Shown: positions 1 through 8,418, counted from the first letter of the stretch. The stretch is 64,000 nt of DNA from Bacillus sp. FJAT-28004 (GCF_001280845.1 NZ_LGHP01000001.1:4878665-4942664); one strand, 5' to 3'. Program-made: numbers and translations. The notes: generated by a model from the sequence alone, not told the origin.

Positions 1-85
1 TTGAAGACGACGAGGTTGATAGGTTCGGGGTGGAAGCACAGCAATGTGTGTAGCTGACGAATACTAATCGGTCGAGGGCTTATCC
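1..85 (+). rRNA. 23S ribosomal RNA, 3' end (partial)
   Basis: The first bases match the conserved 3' end of bacterial 23S rRNA: the segment around 54-76 (GCTGACGAATACTAATCGGT) and the GTCGAGGGCTTA just after it. The gene enters from the left edge. The exact mature 3' end is approximate. Confidence 0.93.
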
Positions 86-235
86 TAAACACGTTTACCG
101 TGACCCATACATCCGGTAGACAGCAGCATTAAGGCTTCAGCAAGCCTAATCTTTCGTATCCAGTTTTCAGGGCGCAATCTGCTAATGCTCGCATTAGTAA
201 ACGTTCTGTAAATGAATAGCTTCAGTAGTAAATGT
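86..235 (+). other. rRNA-tRNA spacer without a 5S gene
   Basis: The spacer between the 23S end and the first tRNA holds a small hairpin (AGGCTT-CAGC-AAGCCT, 132-147) and a CCAGTTTTCAGGGCGCAA-type segment near 160-177, of the kind common around Bacillales rRNA operons. At 150 bases it is long enough for a 5S gene, but I see none of the conserved 5S sequence. Confidence 0.7.
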
Positions 236-312
<77 letters not shown>

Positions 313-352
313 AACCAAGGTTTCACTTTCGGATTTATCCGAGCTTACATAC

Positions 353-429
353 GGAGCTGTGGTGTAGTGGCCCAACATGCCTGCCTGTCACGCAGGAGAC
401 CGCGGGTTCGAATCCCGTCAGCTCCGCCA
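353..429 (+). tRNA. tRNA-Asp (GTC)
   Basis: A 77-base cloverleaf with acceptor arms GGAGCTG and CAGCTCC, discriminator G and encoded CCA. The anticodon GTC lies at 387-389 in a CCTGTCACGC-type loop, and the T arm carries GGTTCGAATCC. Confidence 0.96.
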
Positions 430-459
430 CTTTTACAAAATGAGTAACAAAATATATGT

Positions 460-534
460 TGGGGATTAGCCAAGCGGTAAGGCAACGGACTTTGACTCCG
501 TCATTCTCAGGTTCGATCCCTGAATCCCCAGCCA
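460..534 (+). tRNA. tRNA-Gln (TTG)
   Basis: A 75-base cloverleaf with acceptor arms TGGGGAT and ATCCCCA, discriminator G and encoded CCA. The anticodon loop CTTTGAC gives TTG. Confidence 0.96.
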
Positions 535-541
535 TCTATAT

Positions 542-616
542 GCGGAAGTGGCTCAGCGGTAGAGCATCGCCTTGCCAAGGCGAGGGTCGCGGGTTCGATT
601 CCCGTCTTCCGCTCCA
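542..616 (+). tRNA. tRNA-Gly (GCC)
   Basis: A 75-base cloverleaf with acceptor arms GCGGAAG and CTTCCGC, discriminator T and encoded CCA. The anticodon is GCC within CCTTGCCAAGG. It is the last gene of the rRNA/tRNA transcript. Confidence 0.96.
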
Positions 617-631
617 ATCTTTTACATCCAA

Positions 632-659
632 AACACCTTGCATTGCAGGGTGTTTTTTT
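632..659 (+). terminator. Rho-independent terminator of the rRNA/tRNA operon
   Basis: The hairpin AACACC...GGTGTT, with a TTGCA/TTGCAG inner part, is followed by a run of seven T. It begins 15 bases after tRNA-Gly. Confidence 0.85.
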
Positions 660-697
660 GTTATGAATAAGACAATAACGATGATGAGGGGTTCGCC

Positions 698-1300
698 ATG
701 AGCAAATTAGTATTTTTTGTAGGCGGTGCAGGTGCTGGCAAGACGACACTTGCGAAAGCGTTGGCCAAGAGGCGGAGTGTGGCCATTATTGATATGGATA
801 CGGTGCTCAGGCCGGCAGCGGTTGCGCTCATGACGCTGGCAGGGCATGATCCGAATGATCGAGATTCAAGTATCTATAAGAAACTGTGCCGCGATTTAGG
901 CTACCGAATTACGATGGATGCTGCACTGGAGAACATTGCTAATGGTGGGGATATATTTGTGATCGGGCCCTTCACGAAAGAAACAGAGGCCCCGGATTGG
1001 ATTGAGCAAGAGCTCTCAGCAATCGGGGCCTCGTTATTAGACGTTGAAGTTAAGGTTGTATTTGTATATCTTCGTGACGATAAGGTTCATTATGAGCGAA
1101 TTGTACAAAGAGGTTCTGTTCTGGACCAGTATAAATTGGACAACTGGAATGAGTTCAACAGCTCCTTGGTGAGGAGAGAGCTGAAATGGAATATATCAGC
1201 ATCCTCAGTACTTTATTTTGACAACTCCGCACCTCTGACCGAGCAGTCTTTAGCAACTCTAGATCAGTTTGTATATGGAGACTCTTTCTTATCAACTTAA
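698..1300 (+). CDS. P-loop NTPase / small kinase-like protein
   Basis: The 200-residue protein begins with a Walker A motif (GGAGAGKTT, residues 9-17) followed by VAIIDMD, as in adenylate-kinase-like and AAA_33-type P-loop kinases. A phosphate-transfer role on a nucleotide or small molecule is inferred; the substrate is unknown. No signal peptide or membrane segment is visible. The start has a GAGGGG ribosome binding site six bases upstream. It stands alone, between the tRNA terminator and a convergent gene. A zeta-toxin-like kinase is possible, but I see no specific toxin motif or antitoxin partner. Confidence 0.75.
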   Translation: MSKLVFFVGGAGAGKTTLAKALAKRRSVAIIDMDTVLRPAAVALMTLAGHDPNDRDSSIYKKLCRDLGYRITMDAALENIANGGDIFVIGPFTKETEAPDWIEQELSAIGASLLDVEVKVVFVYLRDDKVHYERIVQRGSVLDQYKLDNWNEFNSSLVRRELKWNISASSVLYFDNSAPLTEQSLATLDQFVYGDSFLST

Positions 1301-1306
1301 AAGGAG

Positions 1307-1362
1307 AAACTCCTGTTAAACAGTACGATACACCTAAGCAGCTCAACTAGCAGGAGTTTTTT
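1307..1362 (+). terminator. Terminator after the P-loop gene
   Basis: AAACTCCTG (1307-1315) pairs with CAGGAGTTT (1351-1359) across a long loop, ending in six T. It overlaps the 3' end of the convergent membrane-protein gene. Confidence 0.6.
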
Positions 1363-2731
1363 CCGTTAGCTCGTCGAAGAGAGCTTTCGTTTTGCCGGGG
1401 TCTTTATCATTGAAAATAACAGTTAAGCCGTTTAACTGGATAGTAATGTACGGTGGTGAGTTTTTGAATACATAGAGTTTGGCAGCACCCAGCTTCTCTA
1501 ATGAAAAGTTGCCACGGGCATATTCTGCGGTCGCTGTGCCATTTGTCCTGAATCCACTTGGAAGCACTTCTTCAAGCGTAATCCCCTTTACATCACTTAA
1601 GTTAAAGCTGTAATCATATAAGGGATAGTCAATAGAGACGATACCGTCGTCTTTAATCGTTAGAGAAGGAGCCGTATTGTCAGATTGCACGATAAAAGCA
1701 GTCAGGGGAATGACGATCACAAGTGCAAGCACGATCCCGCCGTATTGAATCCATTTTCCGCCTCGGGTTGCTAAATTGACCGTTGTACCGATTCCAACTC
1801 TTTTAGGAACCATGATCGTCTGATCGTCCGGGTTGTAGTAAGTAGAGCCATTAATCCAGTAGCCGTCATCATCGGTTACAATGCTTTGGCCATCCGTTTC
1901 TGCAAGACTCTCCTCCACTGACCGTATCTTGTTATGTACATAGTAGATGCTGCACAGCGGTAAGAGAGAAACCATCACGATTCCGATCATCCACTGCGTA
2001 AAGCTTAGTGAGCTCCCCTGTGTTAAAATCATATAAGCGACAAAAGCATTGATGCTCTCAAAAACAGCAAGGCTAGGCCAGAGCGTTGACCAATAGCGAC
2101 GTGCTGCATGGTTTATAGCAGCGTTGATGTCGTGGTTCTCGCTATACACCTTCGTCTTCATTTTGTCAAAGGCAGAATAAATGACAAACAAGATCGCTGT
2201 CATCGCAAGCGAAGCAATCCCGGTCATTTTTAAGAGAACATCGCTGTTCAGCAAGGCTACAATAATAGGGACAACAGATAAAAGTGCGGGAATCAGAAAC
2301 CAATAAGGCGAAACGAGTTGCGCTTTTTTGAGCTGTGTTACTTTCGTATCAATACGAATGACTCGTTTTTCTCCGACATACCATTGTTTATCCCTTTTGA
2401 GCGTTGTAGCTTTATGATGAATTTTGTTGAATGGGAGCTTGGATGTATAGATAAAAGCTACAAACCAAAGCAGCATGTAAGTAAAGCCCAAAGAGAAATA
2501 TCTTCCAAGCAGCAAGAACGGCACTAAGGTTATTAAAGTGATGCCAGCATACACAAGGTATGATTTTTTGTATTCGTCTTGAAGCTGCTTAATTTCCGTG
2601 TCCTCGAAGGCATGCGCAGGAAACGTTACACCGAATAAAATATGATTGCTTGGTATGGCTTGCTTCAAAAACGTAACAAGAATAGTGATGTAGGCAATAA
2701 CTGCTGGAATAATTAAAATAATATTGTTCAT
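1343..2731 (-). CDS. DUF1648/DUF5808-type membrane protein
   Basis: The 462-residue integral membrane protein has a first helix at the N-terminus (IILIIPAVIAYITILVTFL), paired helices around 60-95 and 140-200, further helices around 225-275, and another near 330-355. The N-terminal part resembles DUF1648. The ...DDDGYWINGSTYYNPDD... stretch near 285 resembles DUF5808, and the last ~90 residues look like a PH-like extracytoplasmic domain. It lies 10 bases after a YtrA-type GntR repressor in the same direction, which is the usual setting of this family in Bacillales. The biochemical role is unknown; a link to envelope stress is only inferred from the regulator type. Confidence 0.8.
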   Translation of the reverse strand: MNNIILIIPAVIAYITILVTFLKQAIPSNHILFGVTFPAHAFEDTEIKQLQDEYKKSYLVYAGITLITLVPFLLLGRYFSLGFTYMLLWFVAFIYTSKLPFNKIHHKATTLKRDKQWYVGEKRVIRIDTKVTQLKKAQLVSPYWFLIPALLSVVPIIVALLNSDVLLKMTGIASLAMTAILFVIYSAFDKMKTKVYSENHDINAAINHAARRYWSTLWPSLAVFESINAFVAYMILTQGSSLSFTQWMIGIVMVSLLPLCSIYYVHNKIRSVEESLAETDGQSIVTDDDGYWINGSTYYNPDDQTIMVPKRVGIGTTVNLATRGGKWIQYGGIVLALVIVIPLTAFIVQSDNTAPSLTIKDDGIVSIDYPLYDYSFNLSDVKGITLEEVLPSGFRTNGTATAEYARGNFSLEKLGAAKLYVFKNSPPYITIQLNGLTVIFNDKDPGKTKALFDELTEKTPAS

Positions 2732-2741
2732 GAAAGGTCTC

Positions 2742-3137
2742 CTATTCTGGCAGCGGATGATTTTTGCTCATTGCGGCAGCAAAGATGTTCGAGCAAATCT
2801 GCATAAAATGTTCTTGCTCGATTCCTTTAAGACTAGCCTCGGAAATGACAAGCTTTAATTCGTACTCTAGCTTTTGGCTGAAATCGGCTTGCTTGTTCCA
2901 TTCCGTACAAACTTTGGCTCCATGTCGGCGATCAATGGTAATGTAACCCTCGTTTTTGAGAAGGGCATAGGCTTTATTAACCGTCATTGCATTTACACCT
3001 AAATCATCAGCGAGCTGCCTAACCGTAGGCAATTTCTCGCCATAATCGAGCCCGCCTACCCCAATTCCGATGACGATTTGGTTGCGGAGCTGCAGGTAGA
3101 TCGGTATATCGCTGTTGTAGTCAAGCTTCATAATCAT
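2742..3137 (-). CDS. GntR family transcriptional regulator (YtrA type)
   Basis: This short 131-residue GntR protein has an N-terminal winged helix (IYLQLRNQIVIGIGVGGLDYGEKLPTVRQLADDLGVNAMTVNKAYALLKNEGYI) and only a short helical tail instead of a large effector domain, which is the YtrA subfamily pattern. It probably represses its own operon with the downstream DUF1648 gene. Two ATGs lie close together at the start; the first (MIMKLDY) or the third residue could be used. A promoter and an inverted-repeat operator lie just upstream. Confidence 0.9.
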   Translation of the reverse strand: MIMKLDYNSDIPIYLQLRNQIVIGIGVGGLDYGEKLPTVRQLADDLGVNAMTVNKAYALLKNEGYITIDRRHGAKVCTEWNKQADFSQKLEYELKLVISEASLKGIEQEHFMQICSNIFAAAMSKNHPLPE

Positions 3138-3164
3138 CGGATCACCCCTTATAACTATGTGTTA

Positions 3165-3205
3165 TTTGTATTGCAAATGCTAATACAAAAGATGCGAATT
3201 GTCAA
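3165..3205 (-). promoter_or_regulatory. gntR promoter with inverted-repeat operator
   Basis: On the minus strand TTGACA (3200-3205) and TAGCAT (3177-3182) are 17 bases apart. A perfect 8-base inverted repeat, TTTGTATT (3165-3172) and AATACAAA (3182-3189), overlaps the -10. Autorepression by the GntR protein is inferred from position. Confidence 0.6.
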
Positions 3206-3332
3206 AAACATGCCGGAACATTTGGACAGGTCGTCCTTGACATGGCTATAATAAACAGAAGCGGTATAACGTTTTTTGACCTGTCCGACAACAAATGATA
3301 ACCCAATAAACTTTTTTCAAGGAGAGACGACT

Positions 3333-4328
3333 ATGATCAGATTCGGCATAATCGGTACAAACTGGATTACGGAGTCATTTATTGCTGCGGCGAGTGAAGT
3401 TGAAGATTTTAAACTATCGGCTGTCTATTCGCGTTCGTTGGAAACGGCAAGTACTTTTGCGGAAAAACATAATATTGCTGCTACTTTTACGGACATCGAA
3501 GAGATGGCAGCAAGTGGACAAATAGATGCAGTATACATTGCCAGTCCGAACTCATTCCATGCGGGTCATGCGATTGCTTGTATGAAGCATGGCATTCATG
3601 TGCTCTGTGAGAAGCCGATCGCTTCAAATGCGCATGAACTGCGCCAGATGATTGCAGCTGCTAAGGAAAACGGCGTGCTGCTCATGGAAGCGTTAAAGTC
3701 GACGATGCTGCCAGGTTTTAAAGCCGTACAAGACAACATCGACAAGCTTGGAACGGTACGGCGTTATTTTGCGAGCTATTGTCAGTATTCTTCTAGGTAC
3801 GATGCTTATAAGGCGGGTACGGTGCTTAATGCTTTTAACCCTGTATTCTCAAACGGGGCGCTTATGGATCTTGGCATTTATTGCGTATATCCGCTTGTAG
3901 CGTTATTTGGCAAGCCGGATGTCATTAAAGCGACAGGTGTCATGCTGGATTCTGGCGTGGATGGGGAAGGAAGTATCGTACTCCAGTACCAGAGCATGGA
4001 TGCCGTCATCATGTATTCCAAAATTACACATTCGTCGTTGCCATCGGAGATTCAAGGGGAAAACGGCAGCATCGTCATCGACAAGATCAGTGAAATAGGC
4101 AAGGTGGAAATCCAGTACCGTAACGGAACAAACGAAGATATTTCACAGCCTACAAACAGCAAGTCGATGTATTACGAAGCGAAGGAATTTATCGATCTGA
4201 TAAAGGCTGGACGTACAGAGTCATCAATTAATACGTTTGCGAATTCACTCACGACGCTGGAAATTATAGATGAGGCAAGAAAACAGATCGGTCTCGTCTA
4301 CCCAGCTGATGCCGTAGAAACGAAATAA
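3333..4328 (+). CDS. Gfo/Idh/MocA family oxidoreductase
   Basis: The 331-residue NAD(P)-dependent dehydrogenase-like protein has an N-terminal Rossmann fold (MIRFGIIGTNWIT), the family's CEKPIASN lysine motif near 97 and a C-terminal alpha/beta substrate domain. Such enzymes oxidise or reduce sugars, inositols or related polyols; the substrate is not predictable here. I start at 3333, because AAGGAGAG lies eight bases upstream, rather than at the longer upstream reading. Three further paralogs are scattered through the window (38863, 47245 and 58359). Confidence 0.9.
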   Translation: MIRFGIIGTNWITESFIAAASEVEDFKLSAVYSRSLETASTFAEKHNIAATFTDIEEMAASGQIDAVYIASPNSFHAGHAIACMKHGIHVLCEKPIASNAHELRQMIAAAKENGVLLMEALKSTMLPGFKAVQDNIDKLGTVRRYFASYCQYSSRYDAYKAGTVLNAFNPVFSNGALMDLGIYCVYPLVALFGKPDVIKATGVMLDSGVDGEGSIVLQYQSMDAVIMYSKITHSSLPSEIQGENGSIVIDKISEIGKVEIQYRNGTNEDISQPTNSKSMYYEAKEFIDLIKAGRTESSINTFANSLTTLEIIDEARKQIGLVYPADAVETK

Positions 4329-4331
4329 TAA

Positions 4332-4365
4332 AAGGGAGCGGCGAGCAGCCGCTTCTTTTTTTTTT
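4332..4365 (+). terminator. Terminator after the oxidoreductase
   Basis: The hairpin AGCGGC-GAGCA-GCCGCT is followed by a T-rich tract of more than ten T. Confidence 0.85.
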
Positions 4366-4410
4366 GGATATAGTGAGTCGTGACTAATAGCCTATTTTTT
4401 ACATAAGTAA

Positions 4411-4441
4411 TTGACAAAGTTATTTCATAATGTCATTATGA
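4411..4441 (+). promoter_or_regulatory. Promoter and palindromic operator of the NAD-salvage operon
   Basis: TTGACA (4411-4416) is followed after 17 bases by CATTAT (4434-4439). A 17-base palindrome, TCATAATG-T-CATTATGA (4425-4441), covers the -10. Because the first gene is an NrtR-type regulator, autorepression at this site is the obvious inference. Confidence 0.65.
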
Positions 4442-4486
4442 TAATATCAAATCGAAATAATAATACAGATCAGGAGTGCAGCAGCA

Positions 4487-5251
4487 ATGGTCGAAAATGA
4501 ATCCAATTACGCAGCAGATCATTACCGATCGCCTGACGGCGCACCAGCAGATATCGTCATCTTTACGATCGTATCGACGGAAAGACAGTCGCTTAAGAAG
4601 GCGTTGCCTACGAGGGAATTGCAGGTGCTGTTGATCAAGCGGAATATTTGGCCTTTTGAAGGGAAATGGGCGCTGCCAGGCGGCTTTACGAAGGAGAATG
4701 AGACGGTATATGACTGCGCTATGCGCGAGCTTCATGAAGAGACAGCGGTCGAGGACGTGCATATCGAATATTTTAACGTGTATAGTGCTCCTGGGCGTGA
4801 TCCAAGGGGCTGGATTATCTCGCATGCTTTTCTAGCACTAGTTAACGAGAGTGCACTTGAGCAAAGAGCAGCCGCTGTGGATGCTTCGGATGTGCAATTG
4901 TTCACAGTTGAAGAAGCACTCCAGATGGACTTGGCGTTCGACCATAAGCAAATTTTGTCCGACGCGCTGCAAGAGATTCGCAAGAAGATGCTAACCACGA
5001 CGATAGCGAAGGAATTTCTCCCAGAGGAGTTTACGCTTAGTGAGCTGTATCAGGTGATCCAGACGGTTGTTCCTGACTTTGAGGAGAAAAATTTTATTCG
5101 CAAGTTGACGTCAACGAAGAGCCGCAGCACGATTATTGAAGAGGCCAGGGATGAGAACGGGAATCCGAAGCAATCCAATCAATATTCGCAGCGAGCAGCG
5201 CAATTGTACCTTTTTACAATGGAAGAACCAAGGTTGTCTATCTATAGCTGA
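4487..5251 (+). CDS. nrtR: Nudix-domain regulator of NAD metabolism (NrtR-like)
   Basis: The 254-residue protein joins a Nudix domain (about 20-150) to a C-terminal winged-helix region (about 165-250), the architecture of NrtR repressors. These sense ADP-ribose or related NAD metabolites and control NAD synthesis and salvage genes. The Nudix box is at 66-88: G66, E72, R80, E81, E84 and E85 are present, but the usual glycine near the end is A87, so hydrolase activity may be altered. It is followed 23 bases later by a PRPP-synthetase-like gene and then a nicotinamide phosphoribosyltransferase, which supports the assignment. A plain Nudix hydrolase is the alternative. Confidence 0.82.
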   Translation: MVENESNYAADHYRSPDGAPADIVIFTIVSTERQSLKKALPTRELQVLLIKRNIWPFEGKWALPGGFTKENETVYDCAMRELHEETAVEDVHIEYFNVYSAPGRDPRGWIISHAFLALVNESALEQRAAAVDASDVQLFTVEEALQMDLAFDHKQILSDALQEIRKKMLTTTIAKEFLPEEFTLSELYQVIQTVVPDFEEKNFIRKLTSTKSRSTIIEEARDENGNPKQSNQYSQRAAQLYLFTMEEPRLSIYS

Positions 5252-5274
5252 ACGCTTACGAGGAGAGTGATGTC

Positions 5275-6084
5275 ATGCTGAAGTTTAATGGTGTGGAGCT
5301 TGGGTTAAAACAGTTTCCGAATGGGGAGACGCTCATTAATGGCGATGAAATACTTACGCATATGACGGAATTCAATACGATTGTATGGAAATATGAGAAT
5401 GATGGCGATCTTGTTAAGCTCATGTTCATCAAGAGCTATCTCGATGATCGACGCGTTAAATGTACATTGACCATTTATTATTTGCCTTACAGCCGGATGG
5501 ATCGCATCGAAGGAGCCTCTGCATTTACGTTAAAATATACGGCTGCCTTTATTAATAACATGAATTTTGAGTCAGTGACGATTATAGAGCCGCATTCGGA
5601 TGTTTCGCTGGCGTTGATCGATCGAAGCATTGGGAAATATCCAACCATTCAGCTGCTGGAACAAGTCGTTTCAGCAGTGGGCTTCGACACAGAGCAGGAT
5701 TATTTGTTTTTTCCAGATGCAGGGGCACAGAAGCGTTACAGCAAGGTGCAGGGCTACAAGCAGCTAGTAGGTTATAAAGCTAGAGACTTTCAAACGGGTC
5801 AAATTAAGAGCCTCGATGTCGTTGGACATATCCAACGTGAGGGCTTTAAAGCCATCATTGTTGATGATCTATGCTCGTACGGCGGCACGTTTATGCTTAG
5901 CGCAGAAAAGCTGAAGGAAATGGGAGCCACTCATATTTATTTGCTGGTAGGACACTGCGAGCATTCGATCTACAAAGGGAAAATATTAGAATCCGATCTT
6001 ATCGATAAAGTGTTTACGACCGATACCATACTCCATCAAGCAGAGCATGACAAAATTCACGTATTCGCAATGGGAGGCCTATAA
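5275..6084 (+). CDS. Ribose-phosphate pyrophosphokinase-like protein (PRPP supply for NAD salvage)
   Basis: The 269-residue protein belongs to the PRPP synthetase / type I phosphoribosyltransferase fold. It has YLPYSRMDR (70-77), EPHSD (105-109) and the PRPP-binding loop IIVDDLCSYGGTF (194-206). It is shorter than the housekeeping Prs (about 315 residues), as seen in Prs proteins paired with nicotinamide phosphoribosyltransferase. Its likely job is making PRPP from ribose 5-phosphate and ATP for the next enzyme. The start has an AGGAGAG ribosome binding site, and the stop lies one base before the next ATG, indicating tight coupling. Confidence 0.85.
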   Translation: MLKFNGVELGLKQFPNGETLINGDEILTHMTEFNTIVWKYENDGDLVKLMFIKSYLDDRRVKCTLTIYYLPYSRMDRIEGASAFTLKYTAAFINNMNFESVTIIEPHSDVSLALIDRSIGKYPTIQLLEQVVSAVGFDTEQDYLFFPDAGAQKRYSKVQGYKQLVGYKARDFQTGQIKSLDVVGHIQREGFKAIIVDDLCSYGGTFMLSAEKLKEMGATHIYLLVGHCEHSIYKGKILESDLIDKVFTTDTILHQAEHDKIHVFAMGGL

Positions 6085-6085
6085 G

Positions 6086-7570
6086 ATGACTCAAACATTC
6101 GTTTATCCAGCAACGCTGCTATGCGACTTTTACAAGGTGAGCCATAAAAATCAGTATCCAAAAGGAACGGAGCTCGTTTACTCGACGTGGACCGCTCGCA
6201 CAAGCCGACTAGATGATATTAACGAGGTTGTCGCCTTCGGCTTCCAATCGTTCATCAAACAATATCTCATAAATTATTTTAATGAGCACTTCTTTGCAAG
6301 AACTAAGGAAGAGGTAGCGAGTGAATATAAAAGGCTTATTCAATATGCGCTAGGTGATGCCAATCCCGATGCATCGCATATAGAGGAGCTGCATGATCTC
6401 GGATATTTGCCAATCAAGATCAAAGCGATCAAAGAAGGCGCATTAGTACCGATAAGAGTACCTATGCTGACAATTGAGAATACGAAGCCGGAATTTTTCT
6501 GGCTGACGAACTATTTGGAGACACTGATGTCGTGCCAGCTGTGGATGCCGGCTACGAGCGCTACGCTTGCTTTTGAATACCGCAAAATTTTGGAGGAATA
6601 CGCGCTCAAAACAAGCGGCGACAGTACAGGAGTACCGTTCCAAGGTCACGATTTCTCGATGCGCGGCATGGGCGCGCTTGAATCGGCCCTCGGCAGCAGT
6701 GCAGGTCATCTCCTATCGTTCACGGGAACAGATACCATACCGGCTATCCTCTATTTAGAAAATTATTATAACGCGAATATTGAGAAGGAATTAGTGGGTA
6801 CGTCGATTCCGGCAACGGAGCATAGCGTCATGTGCGCGCACGGACGTGACGAGATGGCATCGTACCGCTATTTGATCAAAGAGGTGTATCCAAATGGTTT
6901 CGTCTCGATCGTATCGGATACATGGGATTTATGGAGCGTGCTGGACGTGGTCATCCGCGGCTTGAAGGAAGATATTATGAGCAGGGACGGCAAGGTGGTC
7001 ATTCGTCCGGACAGCGGAGATCCAGTCAAAATCATTTGCGGTGACCCGGATGGGGAAAGTGAATTTGAGCGTAAAGGCGTTATTGAAATACTCTGGGATA
7101 TTTTTGGCGGTACGGTTACCGATAAGGGGTATAGACAGCTTGATAGCCACATAGGCGCGATTTATGGCGATGCGATTACCATTTCGCGCTGCAGCGAGAT
7201 TTGCGAGAAGCTAGCGACAAAAGGTTTTGCTTCGACGAATATGGTTTATGGTATCGGATCGTTCACTTATCAATACAATACGAGAGATACATTTGGTTTT
7301 GCATTAAAATCGACGTTTACGATTGTGAATGGCGAGGAGCGCAAAATCTATAAAGACCCAAAAACCGATAACGGCGTGAAGAAGTCGCAGACAGGTCTTG
7401 TTCTTGTTACAGAGCAGGACGGGAAGCTTGCCTATACCGACAATCTTAGCGCTGCGGAGTATGAAGCACGTAAAGCAGAGGATCAGCTTGAAGTGGTTTT
7501 CGAGGATGGGAAGCTGATTAGAGATCTGAAGCTGGCCGAGGTACGCTCGAACTTATTGGCTCATTTGTAA
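6086..7570 (+). CDS. nadV: Nicotinamide phosphoribosyltransferase
   Basis: The 494-residue protein resembles NAMPT/NadV, which condenses nicotinamide with PRPP to give nicotinamide mononucleotide. The N-terminus (LLCDFYKVSHKNQYPKGTELVYSTWT) is typical. The middle has FSMRGMG and EHSVM, and later come SDTWD and RPDSGDP, the phosphate- and ribose-binding segments of the family. I use ATG 6086 with GGGAGG upstream; a longer reading from 6047 would overlap the previous gene. Together with the upstream genes it forms a compact route from nicotinamide to NMN. No NMN adenylyltransferase gene is seen next to it. Confidence 0.93.
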   Translation: MTQTFVYPATLLCDFYKVSHKNQYPKGTELVYSTWTARTSRLDDINEVVAFGFQSFIKQYLINYFNEHFFARTKEEVASEYKRLIQYALGDANPDASHIEELHDLGYLPIKIKAIKEGALVPIRVPMLTIENTKPEFFWLTNYLETLMSCQLWMPATSATLAFEYRKILEEYALKTSGDSTGVPFQGHDFSMRGMGALESALGSSAGHLLSFTGTDTIPAILYLENYYNANIEKELVGTSIPATEHSVMCAHGRDEMASYRYLIKEVYPNGFVSIVSDTWDLWSVLDVVIRGLKEDIMSRDGKVVIRPDSGDPVKIICGDPDGESEFERKGVIEILWDIFGGTVTDKGYRQLDSHIGAIYGDAITISRCSEICEKLATKGFASTNMVYGIGSFTYQYNTRDTFGFALKSTFTIVNGEERKIYKDPKTDNGVKKSQTGLVLVTEQDGKLAYTDNLSAAEYEARKAEDQLEVVFEDGKLIRDLKLAEVRSNLLAHL

Positions 7571-7610
7571 GTGAGTGTGAGATGTGAAAAAGGGTAGAAC
7601 AAGCATAATG

Positions 7611-7639
7611 AAAGCGGCAGACCTAGACTGCCGCTTTTT
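7611..7639 (+). terminator. Bidirectional terminator between nadV and the SRPBCC gene
   Basis: The hairpin GCGGCAG-ACCTAGA-CTGCCGC has A-rich and T-rich flanks, so it can end transcription from either side. Confidence 0.85.
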
Positions 7640-7642
7640 CAT

Positions 7643-8101
7643 TTATTTCACGTGGGCATCGGGTGCCTTATCCGCAACGAGATTTAGGCTGATGCCGTGC
7701 TCAAGATATGCCTTTAGACCGCAGAGCACGATCATGAATCCTCCCATGGAATCAATGGCTTGTCCTACCCTCTCATCTGCATTTCCGGCAAACCCAGAAT
7801 TTATAATCGTGACAAAGGTTTCATTTTCTGCCCGAGGATCAAATATCCACTCAACCGTGGAACCAAAATCGATAAGGATACGTTTGTTTTCCTCCATCTC
7901 TTTTACATCAACGTCTGCCGAAGCGCCATACATTTCCCAATCCCACTGGACACGTCTTCCAGCTTCTAATTTCCCGCTGCTTTTGGTGAACCAGAATTTC
8001 GTAGTAACAGCAGGGTCGATAAAAGCTTGAAACACTTCTTCAACAGGTTTTCTTATGAGCATTTCTGCTTTTGCAATCGGCGCTTGCGTTAGGATTGTCA
8101 T
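7643..8101 (-). CDS. SRPBCC / AHSA1-like family protein
   Basis: The 152-residue protein has the START/AHSA1 lipid- or ligand-binding fold: an N-terminal IRKPVEEVFQAFIDP motif, the central W-rich strand VQWDWEMYG, and a C-terminal helix (SMGGFMIVLCGLKAYLEHG). Such proteins bind hydrophobic ligands, but the ligand is unknown here. It is a single gene on the minus strand, convergent with the NAD-salvage operon, and divergent from the RNA-repair operon promoter region. Confidence 0.88.
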   Translation of the reverse strand: MTILTQAPIAKAEMLIRKPVEEVFQAFIDPAVTTKFWFTKSSGKLEAGRRVQWDWEMYGASADVDVKEMEENKRILIDFGSTVEWIFDPRAENETFVTIINSGFAGNADERVGQAIDSMGGFMIVLCGLKAYLEHGISLNLVADKAPDAHVK

Positions 8102-8220
8102 TCTAAGTGCTCCTTTTGTTGTACAAGTTTTAATAAATCATATCATACTTCTCAAAAAATATTGGGAGCTGGCAGTAATCTTGTCACCTCGCTTCTTTAT
8201 TTGGAATTTTTATAAAACGG

Positions 8221-8250
8221 TTGACAAATGTTGGTTTAACGGATTATTAT
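8221..8250 (+). promoter_or_regulatory. Sigma-A promoter of the RNA-repair operon
   Basis: TTGACA (8221-8226) is followed after 18 bases by TATTAT (8245-8250). It lies 33 bases ahead of the first short ORF, and it is the only convincing promoter I see before rtcB. Confidence 0.75.
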
Positions 8251-8282
8251 GATGTAAATCAAATGAAAGGAGGTCGATGACA

Positions 8283-8369
8283 ATGTTCGAACAAAATTTA
8301 GAACGTAATGCAGCTAAATATAGCAAGTCCATTTCATCGGCCTCTACGGGGCCTGTGACTATTTTCTAA
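8283..8369 (+). CDS. Short leader ORF 1 (28 codons) ahead of rtcB
   Basis: A 28-codon ORF (MFEQNLERNAAKYSKSISSA...) follows an excellent ribosome binding site, AAAGGAGG, about nine bases upstream, and ends 49 bases before a strong terminator hairpin. Residues 14-21 (SKSISSAS) hold five serines written with five different codons (AGC, TCC, TCA, TCG, TCT). The hexamer GTCCAT at 8327-8332 is complementary to ATGGAC in the 5' arm of the downstream terminator. I read it as a transcription-attenuation leader peptide. A functional small protein is the alternative; I recognise no family. Confidence 0.6.
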   Translation: MFEQNLERNAAKYSKSISSASTGPVTIF

Positions 8370-8418
8370 AATTTTGCACGCTGTGTGCTGCGAGGATTAG
8401 GAAATAAAGGCGCGAGAT

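Noticed and set aside
698..1300. Zeta-toxin or toxin-antitoxin reading of the P-loop protein
   Set aside because: Only a Walker A motif and general kinase shape are visible. There is no partner gene and no toxin-specific motif.
7584..8030. Open frame of 148 codons across the nadV terminator
   Set aside because: It crosses a strong terminator and overlaps the SRPBCC gene in antisense, which has convincing family motifs.
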